Of a stretch of DNA of 64,000 nt, positions 1-8,360 are shown one piece after another. Numbering within the stretch: the stretch's first letter is position 1; every line of letters begins with the position of its first letter. This DNA is from Chelatococcus reniformis (GTDB taxonomy: Bacteria > Pseudomonadota > Alphaproteobacteria > Rhizobiales > Beijerinckiaceae). A model generated the notes under the pieces. The model was not told the origin of the DNA. It searched no databases and saw only the letters and a program-made list of their open reading frames with translations. The translations under genes and the position numbers were made by a program. The DNA is taken from the NCBI RefSeq assembly GCF_014640075.1, contig NZ_BMGG01000006.1, positions 352,175-416,174 of the forward strand, read 5' to 3'.

Positions 1-294
1 GATGAGGCCCCGCGCCATCAGGCCGTCGAGCAACGGACCAAAGTTGGTGCGCTTGATGCCGAGGGCCGCGCCGACAGCGGTCTGCTTGAGGCCCGGGTTG
101 TTGAGGACGACGGTGAGCACACCGAGTTGCACCGGCCGGATGTCGTAGTCGGCGAACGCCTCGCGGAAGCGCCTGAACACGGCCATATGGGTGCGCCGCA
201 GCGCGTAGCCGACCAGGTCGGGCAACGGGCTGAGGTCGGGGGCGGGCTCGGCGACCGGCAGGTCGGATGCAGCCCGGGCTGGTGCTGGCTTCAA
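1..294 (-). CDS. MarR-family transcriptional regulator (partial, C-terminus outside window)
   Basis: Reading the minus strand from about 294 down to base 1 gives a MarR-type N-terminal region and winged helix. It includes LPDLVGYALRR, the helix FRRFREAFADYDIRPVQLGVL, then KQTAVGAALGIKRTNFGPL as the recognition-helix region. The family binds DNA as a dimer and usually responds to small aromatic ligands. The gene runs off the left edge, so only about 98 residues are seen. The start is uncertain: a TTG at 294 follows a GGTGGA-like ribosome site, and an in-frame GTG lies a few codons further upstream. It points the same way as the FMN reductase upstream of it. No ligand can be inferred. Confidence 0.7.
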   Translation of the reverse strand, partial: MKPAPARAASDLPVAEPAPDLSPLPDLVGYALRRTHMAVFRRFREAFADYDIRPVQLGVLTVVLNNPGLKQTAVGAALGIKRTNFGPLLDGLMARGLI

Positions 295-426
295 GATTCG
301 ACTTCCACCTGGATGCACGCGCGTGGGGGCCAAACGCGCGGGAAGCTACAGCCAACGGAGCAGAGCTTCAACGAACGTGCCGGGCGCGCGCACCCCGCTC
401 GCTGGGTCGGTCAGCCGGGCGTTCCC

Positions 427-1023
427 TCAGCCGGAGGCCGTGCCGTCCGCCCGCTCCGGTCTGGGATGACCCAGTTGGTCGTGCGGCGGCGCATGACCGA
501 GGGCGCAGCGAAAGTGGTAGATGGCTTCGAGGAGTGTCGCTCCGGTCACATCGTCGACGCTCAAGCTGTCACCCTCGATCTTGAGGTGCGGCTCCAGCAC
601 GAACTGACTCTGGACGATGTGGCGCGCGCCCATCGACTGCAGCACCGGCCGCAAGCCGTAGTCGAGCGCCAGCACGTGGGCCAGGCTGCCCCCCGTGGCG
701 CACGGCAGCACGATCTTGCCGGCGAGCGCGAACTGCGGCAGCAGGTCGAGGAACACCTTGAGCAGCCCCGAGTAGGCCGCCTTGTAGATCGGTGTCGCGA
801 TGACGATGCCGCTGGCCTGCTCGACCGCCGCTACCGCCTCGGCGATCTGCGGATCGGAGGCATCGGCGCGCAGCAGCGCTGCCGGCGGCAAGTCCCTCAG
901 CCGGATATGACGAACCGTGGCGAGCGGCCCTTCGAGCTGGTGCAAAATATGCTCGGCGACGCGTGCTGTCTTCGATGTCGAGGATGGACTGCTCGACAGC
1001 ACCAGAATCGAAGGTTGGACCAT
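427..1023 (-). CDS. NADPH-dependent FMN reductase-like flavoprotein (SsuE/MsuE family)
   Basis: This is a flavodoxin-fold reductase of about 198 residues. It opens with a beta strand and a phosphate-binding loop (VLSSSPSSTSKTARVAE) and later has the NADPH-dependent FMN reductase signature GIVIATPIYKAAYSGLLKVF, then LPCATGGS. Members of this family reduce FMN with NAD(P)H and supply FMNH2 to two-component monooxygenases, often for alkanesulfonate use. The longer frame begins upstream, but the ATG at 1023 (MVQPSILVLSS) matches the family start. No monooxygenase is adjacent; the organosulfur oxygenases at 45-48 kb are possible partners, which is inference only. Confidence 0.8.
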   Translation of the reverse strand: MVQPSILVLSSSPSSTSKTARVAEHILHQLEGPLATVRHIRLRDLPPAALLRADASDPQIAEAVAAVEQASGIVIATPIYKAAYSGLLKVFLDLLPQFALAGKIVLPCATGGSLAHVLALDYGLRPVLQSMGARHIVQSQFVLEPHLKIEGDSLSVDDVTGATLLEAIYHFRCALGHAPPHDQLGHPRPERADGTASG

Positions 1024-1131
1024 TACCGTGCTTTCAAGAGGACTCGTTGGTCCGGCGAAGGGTGGCCGCATGCCGCCGCGGCGGCAACCCCAAATGATCG
1101 CCCTCCACGAACGGCGGCGGCCCCCTACCGA

Positions 1132-1887
1132 TCATGACGGCCCGGACGGCTCGATCGGAAACAGATGAAGGGCGCCGTCCGCCACGGCGACGCGACGGAA
1201 GCGCAGGCCGAAGCTGCGATCCAAGGCGTCGTCGCGGATGACGGCGTCGGCGGCCCCGTCCAGCACGATTTCGCCGGCCGCCATCAGCACCAAGCGGTCG
1301 CAGAAGCGGGCGGCGAGATCGAGATCGTGGAGCACCACCACCACCGTCCTGTGCCGCGCCTCCGCCTTGAGCCGCCGCAGCAGCGCCAGGCGATGGCCCA
1401 TGTCGAGACTGGCGCCAGGCTCGTCAGCGAGCAGCACCGGACAGGGGGCGGCCAGCACCGAGGCAAGCAGGGTGCGCGCCCGCTCGCCCCCCGACAGCTG
1501 CGACCAGCGACGGGCGGCCAGCGTCTCCAGGCCGTGATCGCGCAGCAGACCCGCGAGCGCCGGCGGCCGCTCGGCCCGCCGGCTCCCGAGGTCGAGAAGA
1601 TCGCGCACCGAATAGTCCCAGGCCGGCGTGAAGTGTTGCGGCACATAGGCGACGAGGCGGCTGCGCTCGCCAGCAGCCATCTTGCCCACGTCCAGCCCGG
1701 CCAAGGCCACGCGCCCGCTCGTGGGCGCCACCAGCCCCGCCAGCACCCGCAGCAGCGTCGACTTGCCGGCGCCGTTGGGCCCGATCAGCCCGACGAGCGC
1801 GCCGGGCTCGAGCGTCAGCGCGGCCCGTGCCACGATGGCCCGCCCACCCCGGCGCACCTCGACGGCTTCGGCACGGAGTGCGCTCAT
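1132..1887 (-). CDS. ABC transporter ATP-binding protein, BtuD/FecE type (corrinoid or iron-chelate uptake)
   Basis: The protein has 251 residues. Walker A (GPNGAGKST) lies at about 36-44, the signature LSGGERARTLLAS in the middle, Walker B (PVLLADEPGASLD) after it, then a switch histidine in VVLHDLDLAA. These place it in the FecE/BtuD ATPase family that energises TonB-linked uptake of metal chelates or vitamin B12. The ATG at 1887 overlaps the permease stop (ATGA), so the two are translationally coupled. A much longer open frame extends upstream in this frame, but it only shadows the permease gene. The upstream riboswitch makes corrinoid the likeliest substrate. Confidence 0.88.
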   Translation of the reverse strand: MSALRAEAVEVRRGGRAIVARAALTLEPGALVGLIGPNGAGKSTLLRVLAGLVAPTSGRVALAGLDVGKMAAGERSRLVAYVPQHFTPAWDYSVRDLLDLGSRRAERPPALAGLLRDHGLETLAARRWSQLSGGERARTLLASVLAAPCPVLLADEPGASLDMGHRLALLRRLKAEARHRTVVVVLHDLDLAARFCDRLVLMAAGEIVLDGAADAVIRDDALDRSFGLRFRRVAVADGALHLFPIEPSGPS

Positions 1888-2891
1888 GACCTCAGCTTCC
1901 GCGCCAGCACCAGGAGAAAGAACGGGCCACCGACCACTGCGGTGATCAGCCCGAGCGGAATCTCCGCCGGGGGCAGCGCCGCGCGGGCCAGGGCGTCGCA
2001 CACGAGAACGACGGCCGCGCCGATGCCGGCGGTGACCGGCAGCAGCGCGGCGTGGCGCGGCCCCACCCACCACCGCGCGACATGCGGCGCGATGAGCCCG
2101 ACGAAGGCGACCAGCCCGCCGTAGGCGACGGCCACGGCGACGATCAGGGCGCCGACCAGGATCGCACGCGACACGAAGCGATTGGTATCGAGCCCAAAGG
2201 CGCGCGCCTGCTCCTCGTCGAGTCCGAGCAGGTCGAGCCCGTGCGACAGGCGCTGCGCCAGGACAAAGCCGGCCACGGTCAGCGCCGTGAGCAGGGCGAG
2301 GCCAGGCCATGTCGGCGTCTGCACGCCGCCCAGGACCCAGCTCAGCACGACCTGAAGGCTGATCGTCTCATCGGAGAGCGCGAACATCAGGAACGAGCGG
2401 ACCGCCGCCAGCATGGCGGCGACTGCGACGCCGGCCAGCAGCAGGCCGGCCGCATCGAGGCTCCCGGCCATGCGCGCGAACAGCACCACGAGCCAGGTCG
2501 CGCCCCAGGCGCCGAGGAACGACAGGCCGGCGAGCAAAGGCGCGGCCGGCAGCCCGAGCGGCACCAGCAAAGCAATCGCGGCGCCCACGGCCGCTCCGCC
2601 CGCGCTGCCGAGCAGATAAGGCTCGGCCAGCGGGTTGCGGAACACGCCCTGAAAGATGGCGCCGCCGAGACCGAGCAGTGCGCCGACGAGACCGGCAGCC
2701 ATCACGCGCGGCAGGCGCCAGTCGAGCAACAGCCGGGCCCGCATCGTGTCGGGATCGGCGAGCGCCCTGGCCAGATCGACGGGACCCGCCCAATCGTGGC
2801 CAGCGCAGATGCCGAGCACGAGGCCGAGCGCGAGTGCTGCGGGAAGTGCGAGCGGCCAAGGGCGGGGAAAAGTGCGCGGCAAGGGCGTCAT
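1884..2891 (-). CDS. ABC transporter permease, BtuC/FecCD family
   Basis: A 335-residue, very hydrophobic protein of the FecCD/BtuC permease family. Family hallmarks are RLPRVMAAGLVGALLGLGG, QGVFRNPLAEPYLLG, the EEAA-like coupling region near GLDEEQARAFGLD, and the C-terminal GLIAPHVARWW. Members form the inner-membrane channel of a B12 or ferric-chelate importer and pair with the ATPase that follows. Its ATG at 2891 overlaps the stop of the binding-protein gene, and its own stop overlaps the ATPase start, so the three genes are one transcription and translation unit. Confidence 0.9.
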   Translation of the reverse strand: MTPLPRTFPRPWPLALPAALALGLVLGICAGHDWAGPVDLARALADPDTMRARLLLDWRLPRVMAAGLVGALLGLGGAIFQGVFRNPLAEPYLLGSAGGAAVGAAIALLVPLGLPAAPLLAGLSFLGAWGATWLVVLFARMAGSLDAAGLLLAGVAVAAMLAAVRSFLMFALSDETISLQVVLSWVLGGVQTPTWPGLALLTALTVAGFVLAQRLSHGLDLLGLDEEQARAFGLDTNRFVSRAILVGALIVAVAVAYGGLVAFVGLIAPHVARWWVGPRHAALLPVTAGIGAAVVLVCDALARAALPPAEIPLGLITAVVGGPFFLLVLARKLRS

Positions 2892-3793
2892 CGTTCCCGA
2901 TCGCCTGGATGCAGCAGCATCGCCAGCCGCTCGATGCCGTCGATCGTGCGTGGGCCCGGGATCAGCAGCTCGGCACGCGGCACGATGTGCGCACGGCCGG
3001 CCTTGACCGCACGCAAGTTGCGCCAGCCTGGCCGGGCGACGAGGGCGTCGAGTTCGTCCTGCCGGCCGGCGAGCAGCAGCACGTCCGGGTCGGACGCCAG
3101 AGCTGACTCGGGCGAGACCTGGGGCAGTCCGGACGCAGTCACCAGCGCAAGGTCAGCCCCGGCAAGACGGAGCGCGTCGGCCGTATAGGTGGCGTCGCGC
3201 ACGACGAGGATGAGCCCGTTGCCGAGTTGCCCGGTCACCAGCAGCACCTTCGGCCGGGGCCGGCCGTCAATGCGCGCGCGGACAGCAGCGAGGCGGCCGG
3301 CCAAAGCCCCCGCAACGGCCTCGCCCCGCTCGGCAACGCCGGTGGCCCGCCCCAGCAGGCGAATGTTGTCCAGCACCTCGTCGACCGAGCGGGCGAGCAG
3401 GACGAGCACGGGAATGCCGACCCGCGCCATGGGGTCGAGCACCTGATGCATCGCCTGCCGCGACGGCGTCAGCACGACCAGGTCGGGTGCCAGGGCGACG
3501 ATGCGGTCGACCGAGAAGCCGAGTCGCCCGCCCACGAGGGGACGCCGCCCCACCACCTCCGGCGGGTAGCGCGTATAGCTCTCGATGCCGACGATCCGGT
3601 CCGCGAGGCCAAGCGCCGCAACCAGCTCGGTGTTGGAGGCGAAGATGGTGACGAGGCGCCGGGCCGGACGAGGCAGCACCACGTCACGGCCCATGGCATC
3701 GCGCAAGGTGACGGTCTCGGCCCGCACTGGCGCGGCAGCGGCGATGGCTGCCGCCGCCGCAACGGCGAGCAGGAGGCTGCGTCGCCCGCTCAA
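2888..3793 (-). CDS. Periplasmic substrate-binding protein, BtuF/FepB-like (TroA superfamily)
   Basis: About 301 residues with a signal sequence (SGRRSLLLAVAAAAAIAAA, cleavage near VRA-ET). The mature part is typical of cluster A-II binding proteins: VTLRDAMGRDVVLP, then RLVTIFASNTELVAALG, RIVALAPDLVVL and a C-terminal PGPRTIDGIERLA. The protein would hand a corrinoid or metal chelate from the TonB receptor to the permease. There is no ATG at the expected place. The TTG at 3793 overlaps the receptor's TGA (TTGA) and sits just before the signal peptide, so I take it as the start. A longer upstream frame overlaps the receptor gene and is not real. Confidence 0.85.
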   Translation of the reverse strand: MSGRRSLLLAVAAAAAIAAAAPVRAETVTLRDAMGRDVVLPRPARRLVTIFASNTELVAALGLADRIVGIESYTRYPPEVVGRRPLVGGRLGFSVDRIVALAPDLVVLTPSRQAMHQVLDPMARVGIPVLVLLARSVDEVLDNIRLLGRATGVAERGEAVAGALAGRLAAVRARIDGRPRPKVLLVTGQLGNGLILVVRDATYTADALRLAGADLALVTASGLPQVSPESALASDPDVLLLAGRQDELDALVARPGWRNLRAVKAGRAHIVPRAELLIPGPRTIDGIERLAMLLHPGDRER

Positions 3794-5952
3794 AAGCGCG
3801 CCTTCACGCCGGCGAGCAGTTGGCGGCCGGGCATCGAGGTGCCGTAGCCGCCGTTGAAGAAGCGCACGTCGGCGAGGATCGGGGCCTTGTCGAGCCCGAT
3901 GAAGATCGGGTGCTCGTTGACGTTGAAGACGTTGTTGACGCCGGCGAAGACCTTGACGTTCTTGAACACCTCGACCTCGGCGAGCACGTTCCAGATCCAG
4001 AACGGATCCTTGCGGTGGATGTATTCGCGGTTCGGCTCGGCGAACGGAATCAGCAGGTTTTCCTCGGTATTGTACCACATCGGGCCACGCAGTACGCCCT
4101 GGACCTGGAACGACCAGTCGTAGCGATCGAGCTTCTGGCCGAAGCGTGTGCCGATCGCCGCCTGGTACTTGTACATGCGCTCGACGTTGTTGGTGTTGGC
4201 GGTGACGAGCGCGCCCTTGTCGGTCATCTCGAAGTTATAGAAGCCGTTGGCATAGGCCGTCCAACGCCAGTTGCCGGCATCGCGCCCGAGCATGCGGAAG
4301 ACGTCGGTGTCGAACTGCATCTCGATGCCGCGCACCACCACGTCGGCGGCGTTGTTGGCGTAGTCGGAGGTGTTGGCGACGCCGGCCCTCAGCTTGGTGA
4401 TGATGCGGTCGGAGATCACGTTCTGGAACACCGCCGTGTCCCAGCGCCAGCCGGGGCCGGTCAGCGTCATGCCCGCCTCGATCTGCTCGGCCGTCTCCGG
4501 CCTGAGATCCGGATTGCCGAAGATGCGGCCGCCGCCGAGCGCCGTAAAGTCGGCGGCCAGCTCGCTTGCCGTCGGCGCCCTGAAGCCCGACGAGGCGCCG
4601 ACCCGGAAGCCCAGCCAGTCGAGCGCCTGATAGGTGGCCCCGCCGGCATAGGTGGTGGCGCTGTAGGGCACCGTCCGCTGGCGCTGGTTGGCCAGGTTGG
4701 GCGTCCAGTCAAAGCTGGTGGTTCCGTAGGTCTGGCGCACGCCGCCGCGCACGGTCACCTTGCCGTCGAAGAAGGTTTGCGCGTCCTCGGCATAGAAGCC
4801 GTTGGTGGTGTCGGTCTGGTTGTTGTCGATCGGCGCGATCTGCGAGAGCGGGTTACCGGGCACCCCTTCGCGAAAGCGATTGGAGCGCAGCGGGCTGGTC
4901 TCCCAGTCCCAACCGAGGATCAGCTTGTTGCCTTCCCAGAGATTGGCCCAGGGCTGGACGCGGGTGCCGTAGACCTCGAGCCGGCGCCGGTTGAAGTCGG
5001 CGGCAGTGCCCTTCGCCGGCAGGCCATTGGAGCCGCGCTGCACGGGCGAGGCCCATTTGAAGCGATCGACGTCGTTGTCGTAGTAGGCCTGCGCCATCAG
5101 GCCGACGCGGCCGTCGGGCGACTGGCCGTTGTAGGTGACGTCGGCGCCCTGGTTGTAGCGGTCGTCGCGGCTCAGATAATTGGCGCCCGAACCGCGAAAG
5201 CCTGCATCGTAGATGCCGTCGGAGCGCACGCTGACATCGACGCGGTGGTCCTGGTTGATCTGCAATCCCAGCGCGCCCGCCCAGCCCTTGCGCGCCCAAT
5301 CGGTGTTGACCTGCCGGCCGCCGCCGCTGCCCGCGTCATAGTCGTCGCTTTGGCCGCCGTTGACGCCGAAATACCAGTCCACCGCCTCGTAGACGCCGCC
5401 GGTGGCGGCCCGCCCTTGCACCAGGCCCCAGTTGCCGCCCGATGCTTCGACGGTATTGCCGGGCGCGGTGCGGCCCGTCTTCAGGATTATGTTGATGACG
5501 CCGCCGATGTTCTGGCTGCCGTAGATCACCGAGGATGGACCGCGCACGATCTCGATGCGCTCCACGTGCGCCAGCGACAGCTTGGAGAGATTGGCCGTGC
5601 CCGCCCGGTGGCCGTTGATCAGCACCAGCACCTGGCTGCGGAAGTCCTTGCCCTGGCCGTCTGTGGAGCCGCCGCGGATGTTGATCGACGTCTGGCCGGG
5701 GGTCCATTCGCTGAAAAAGCCGACCGCATTCTCGGCCAGCAGGTCGGTGATCGACCTGGCCGTCGAATGCTCGATCTTGGTCTGGTCGATGACCTGGACC
5801 GTGCCCGGGATGCGGCTACGCTCCTCGGGCCGCCCCGTCGCCGTCACGACGATCTCATCGAGCCGCGTCACCTCCTCGGCCGAGGCGGGACATGCGGCGA
5901 CCGCGCCAGCGACCAGCGCCGCAAAGCCATGGCAGACTGCTCTCGAGATCAC
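3790..5952 (-). CDS. TonB-dependent outer-membrane receptor (probable corrinoid receptor, BtuB-like)
   Basis: About 720 residues. A signal peptide (MISRAVCHGFAALVAGAVAA) is followed by the TonB box DEIVVTA at about 32-38 and a plug domain (VQVIDQTKIE, ITDLLAENAVGFF, RIEIVRGPSSVIYGSQNIGG). A 22-strand barrel ends in an aromatic residue (LLAGVKARF), as outer-membrane sorting requires. The start is the GTG at 5952, which overlaps the methyltransferase stop (GTGA). The cobalamin riboswitch at the head of the operon and the BtuFCD-like genes downstream suggest a corrinoid substrate. It is longer than E. coli BtuB, so another metal chelate remains possible. Confidence 0.85.
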   Translation of the reverse strand: MISRAVCHGFAALVAGAVAACPASAEEVTRLDEIVVTATGRPEERSRIPGTVQVIDQTKIEHSTARSITDLLAENAVGFFSEWTPGQTSINIRGGSTDGQGKDFRSQVLVLINGHRAGTANLSKLSLAHVERIEIVRGPSSVIYGSQNIGGVINIILKTGRTAPGNTVEASGGNWGLVQGRAATGGVYEAVDWYFGVNGGQSDDYDAGSGGGRQVNTDWARKGWAGALGLQINQDHRVDVSVRSDGIYDAGFRGSGANYLSRDDRYNQGADVTYNGQSPDGRVGLMAQAYYDNDVDRFKWASPVQRGSNGLPAKGTAADFNRRRLEVYGTRVQPWANLWEGNKLILGWDWETSPLRSNRFREGVPGNPLSQIAPIDNNQTDTTNGFYAEDAQTFFDGKVTVRGGVRQTYGTTSFDWTPNLANQRQRTVPYSATTYAGGATYQALDWLGFRVGASSGFRAPTASELAADFTALGGGRIFGNPDLRPETAEQIEAGMTLTGPGWRWDTAVFQNVISDRIITKLRAGVANTSDYANNAADVVVRGIEMQFDTDVFRMLGRDAGNWRWTAYANGFYNFEMTDKGALVTANTNNVERMYKYQAAIGTRFGQKLDRYDWSFQVQGVLRGPMWYNTEENLLIPFAEPNREYIHRKDPFWIWNVLAEVEVFKNVKVFAGVNNVFNVNEHPIFIGLDKAPILADVRFFNGGYGTSMPGRQLLAGVKARF

Positions 5953-6692
5953 GTCTTGCACCCCCAGGTGAGAAGCGCCGATCGTCTCGGCACGTTGAGC
6001 CGGCGTCCGCCGGCGTCGGTCTCGGCGAGCCCCTCCAGGCGCGCCGCAAGGGCGGGCCGGCGCTCGTCCGTGTCGCGCCATCCCAGCCGATCGGCGAGAT
6101 AGGCAGCGAGAGGGCCGATGTCGGCGACCACCAGCGAAAAGGTCCAGTCGATCAGCCGGGAGCCGTCCGGGCGGTGCGCCTCGCCCAACGCCGCGAGTAC
6201 GATGTCGACGCCCGGTGTCTCGTCCTCGCCGTGCCACTCCGCCGGCAGGCAGCCGGCCAGGCACAGGCCGCGCGGCCCATGCTGCGCCGGCACGAGCCAG
6301 GCGACCGGGCCGCTGCTCCACCCCCGGCAGCGGGCGAGAAACGGCAGCGGCGCCTGGAGCGGCGCCGGCATGTTGGCGGCCAGCACCGTGTCGAAGCGGC
6401 CGAGGCCTGCGGCCTCCTGCCAGCCGCACGCGATGATGCGCGACGGCCCGCCCGGCGCCGCGAGCCGCGCGCGCATGACGGGCGCCGGCTCGATCGCCGT
6501 CCAGCTGCAGCCGGGATCGCGCAGCGCACGGCCGAGCTGTCCGCCTCCGGCGCCGACATCCAGGAAGTCGCCGAAGCCGCCGACCGCCTCACGCAGCAGC
6601 GGAGCGGCCTTGGCGGCATAGTCCGACGTATCGATGCCGGATGCGTAGAGGCCCAGCGCATCGAAGCGCCCGGAACCCGGCTGGTCGAGCAT
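5949..6692 (-). CDS. Class I SAM-dependent methyltransferase, first gene of the TonB/ABC operon
   Basis: About 247 residues of the Rossmann-type methyltransferase fold. Motif I (DVGAGGGQLG) is at about 45-54, an acidic residue ends strand 2 (AIEPAPVM), and the motif IV region is FDTVLAANMPAP. The start is the ATG at 6692, preceded by GAGG eight bases upstream; a GTG at 6701 is in frame but has no ribosome site. The stop overlaps the receptor start, so it is co-translated with an outer-membrane receptor. The substrate is unknown. Corrinoid modification, a metallophore step or methylation of an operon protein are all open; the family fold alone does not decide. Confidence 0.8.
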   Translation of the reverse strand: MLDQPGSGRFDALGLYASGIDTSDYAAKAAPLLREAVGGFGDFLDVGAGGGQLGRALRDPGCSWTAIEPAPVMRARLAAPGGPSRIIACGWQEAAGLGRFDTVLAANMPAPLQAPLPFLARCRGWSSGPVAWLVPAQHGPRGLCLAGCLPAEWHGEDETPGVDIVLAALGEAHRPDGSRLIDWTFSLVVADIGPLAAYLADRLGWRDTDERRPALAARLEGLAETDAGGRRLNVPRRSALLTWGCKT

Positions 6693-6703
6693 GCATGTCA
6701 CCT

Positions 6704-6726
6704 CAAATGCAACGATATAACATTAC
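6704..6726 (-). promoter_or_regulatory. Zur-box-like imperfect palindrome in front of the methyltransferase
   Basis: On the minus strand the site reads GTAATGTTATA, then CGTTGCATTTG after one base. The left half (ATGTTATA) matches the half-site I recall for proteobacterial zinc-uptake-regulator boxes, and the right half is degenerate with CAT conserved. It lies just upstream of and touching the ribosome site of the methyltransferase gene. This is a visual match only; the AT-rich stretch could instead be a -10 region or chance. Confidence 0.3.
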
Positions 6727-7014
6727 ATATCTGGGGAGATGCGCGAAACGTGACTGGCCGTCAAGACGGCCTTCCGGCGCGGTGGCAGCACCGACGGTCC
6801 ATCGACCGCGGCCGATCGCTGCGGAGCGCGGTGACCAACCGTAGGCGGAGCCCGCGGTAGACGCTGTGATCTGACGGGAAAAGCAGACCTGCATTGCCAA
6901 AGACCCCAACAAACCGGGGCTTGGGCCGAGCAGTCGCATGCAGGGGATCGCATCGGATTAAGGAGCCGATGCGCGCAAGCGATCCGCCGGGACACCCCGC
7001 CCGAGGACGTTCAT
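6727..7014 (-). other. Leader between cobalamin riboswitch and methyltransferase, with an 8-bp hairpin
   Basis: About 290 bases without a convincing gene. A hairpin with arms CGCATCGG/CCGATGCG (6949-6956 with 6966-6973) has a nine-base loop containing CTCCTT on the minus strand, an anti-Shine-Dalgarno-like sequence. No U-tract follows, so it is not a simple intrinsic terminator. It could belong to the riboswitch expression platform, which is inference. Short open frames here have no ribosome site or recognisable product. Confidence 0.4.
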
Positions 7015-7205
7015 GGTGTCGCGGCAGGTCTCCTGGCTCGCGGGTCAACGCCTTCCATCCCGCCTTCCCGAGGCCATCGGCCTCAGTGGCTTAAGGTGGA
7101 CGTAGGCTCGCCGCTTACAGTTGCGGGGGCAGCTCCGGCTTTGCCATACGGCGCACCGGCTTCCCTCTTAGCTCTCGATCTTGCGATTCGAGAGACCGTG
7201 ACAAT
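7015..7205 (-). ncRNA. Cobalamin riboswitch
   Basis: Read on the minus strand, the conserved blocks of the adenosylcobalamin aptamer appear in order. GGGAAGCCGGTG comes first, then the B12 box GCTGCCCCCGCAACTGTAAG, GCCACTG, GGGAAGGC, and the closing GAGCCAGGAGACCTGCC. A hairpin with arms CTCTCGA/TCGAGAG precedes the first block, as the P2 arm does. The orientation is that of the downstream methyltransferase, receptor and ABC genes, so ligand binding would repress that operon. The exact ends are approximate, and the expression platform lies further down in the leader. Confidence 0.93.
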
Positions 7206-7207
7206 GC

Positions 7208-7237
7208 TATGTAGCGTTGCCGTGCCCAGGCGCGCAA
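7208..7237 (-). promoter_or_regulatory. Candidate sigma70 promoter for the riboswitch operon
   Basis: On the minus strand TTGCGC (7237-7232) is followed after 18 bases by TACATA (7213-7208). This would start transcription a few bases before the riboswitch aptamer. Position and spacing are right, the match is moderate, and the site falls in the short gap after the AraC gene. Confidence 0.4.
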
Positions 7238-7262
7238 CTGCGATTGCGGAGGCTCCGAAGGG

Positions 7263-8252
7263 TCAAGTGCGCCCGAGGTAGCGGCTCGGGGCAACGCCCT
7301 TGGCGGCGGTGAAGACCTTGCTGAAGTGGCTCAGGCTGTCGAAGCCGACGGCGAGCGCCGTCTCGGTCACCGTCGCACCCGCCTCGAGCATCGTCGCCGC
7401 CGCGTCGAGCCGCACCTGGCGCAGGTAGGCATGCACCGAGTTGCCGACGACGGCGCGAAAACCTTCCTTGAGCTTGCGCTCGTTCAGCCCCACCTCGCGC
7501 GCCAGCCTGGCGATCGACAGGTCCCGACCGAACTGGCCCTCGATGATCGCCCTGGCGCGCTCGACGCGCTCGCGATCCTCGCGGCGGACGGCGACACGCT
7601 TGAGCGTCGTGTGGCCCAGCGTCTGCACGACGACGCTCAGGCAATGGATCGCCTTGCTGTAGAGAAACAGGTTGCGGGACAGGCCCTCCGGCAGTGCGCA
7701 GGCGGCAATGTCGCGGGCCGACTGAAGCAAAGCGGCCGGCGCGGGAAACCCCACGAGAAAGACGTCCTGGTCGGGCCGGCTGTGCTCGCTGAGAAGATCG
7801 CCTCCGAGCCGCGCCAGCGGCGCGCCGCCAGCCTTCAGCAGGAAGCGCCGCTCGAAGCGCAGGTCCAGCATATGGACACGCTGGCCACCGGGAATCGTGT
7901 TGAGCCCGCCGGTCTCGCGCCCGCTGGTGAACAGCACGCCCATGGCCGGTGCGACGGCGAGCGGCGCGGCGCCATCGACGGACAACGTGCCGGCGCCGTC
8001 GAAGACGACGCTGAGCGAGAACGTCGCGGGACCGCGCGGCCGAAAGGTCAGGTCGTGCGGCGTGACGGTGTCGAAGACGAAGATGGTGACGTCCTCTTCG
8101 GGCCGATCGACGCGGGTGTGCTCGGCCCAGCCCAAGGCGGCGATCTCGTGGTCGACAGCCTCTCGCCAAGTGGCAGCCCCGGCGTCCGATTTCCCGTCGT
8201 CTTCGAACTGTTGAGCGCAGAGCACACCGGCATTCAAATCGGCAATCCCCAC
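7263..8252 (-). CDS. AraC-family regulator (PchR-like), divergent from a siderophore receptor
   Basis: The C-terminal 100 residues form the double helix-turn-helix of AraC/XylS proteins (DLSIARLAREVGLNERKLKEG, then ETALAVGFDSLSHFSKVF). The N-terminal part is a beta-rich sensor region, as in PchR and similar activators that respond to ferric siderophores. Its position head-to-head with a TonB receptor gene supports that role. The start is uncertain. The open frame begins at a TTG at 8330, only 30 bases from the receptor ATG, leaving no room for a promoter, so I favour a later GTG near 8252 (another GTG is at 8225). The stop at 7263 is secure. Confidence 0.82.
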   Translation of the reverse strand: MGIADLNAGVLCAQQFEDDGKSDAGAATWREAVDHEIAALGWAEHTRVDRPEEDVTIFVFDTVTPHDLTFRPRGPATFSLSVVFDGAGTLSVDGAAPLAVAPAMGVLFTSGRETGGLNTIPGGQRVHMLDLRFERRFLLKAGGAPLARLGGDLLSEHSRPDQDVFLVGFPAPAALLQSARDIAACALPEGLSRNLFLYSKAIHCLSVVVQTLGHTTLKRVAVRREDRERVERARAIIEGQFGRDLSIARLAREVGLNERKLKEGFRAVVGNSVHAYLRQVRLDAAATMLEAGATVTETALAVGFDSLSHFSKVFTAAKGVAPSRYLGRT

Positions 8253-8360
8253 GGCAAGTGTCCCGCTTGCGTCAATAGCAGTCCCGAAAACGTTAGACAA
8301 CGATTGCGAACCACCGGAGGACGAGAGCAAGAATCCACATCGGCGCCTGAAAGTTTAGAA

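Noticed and set aside
3820-6102. A 760-residue plus-strand open frame opposite the TonB receptor
   Set aside because: It is a mirror of the minus-strand receptor in GC-rich DNA. It lacks a ribosome site and family motifs, while the receptor has a signal peptide, TonB box, plug and terminal Phe.
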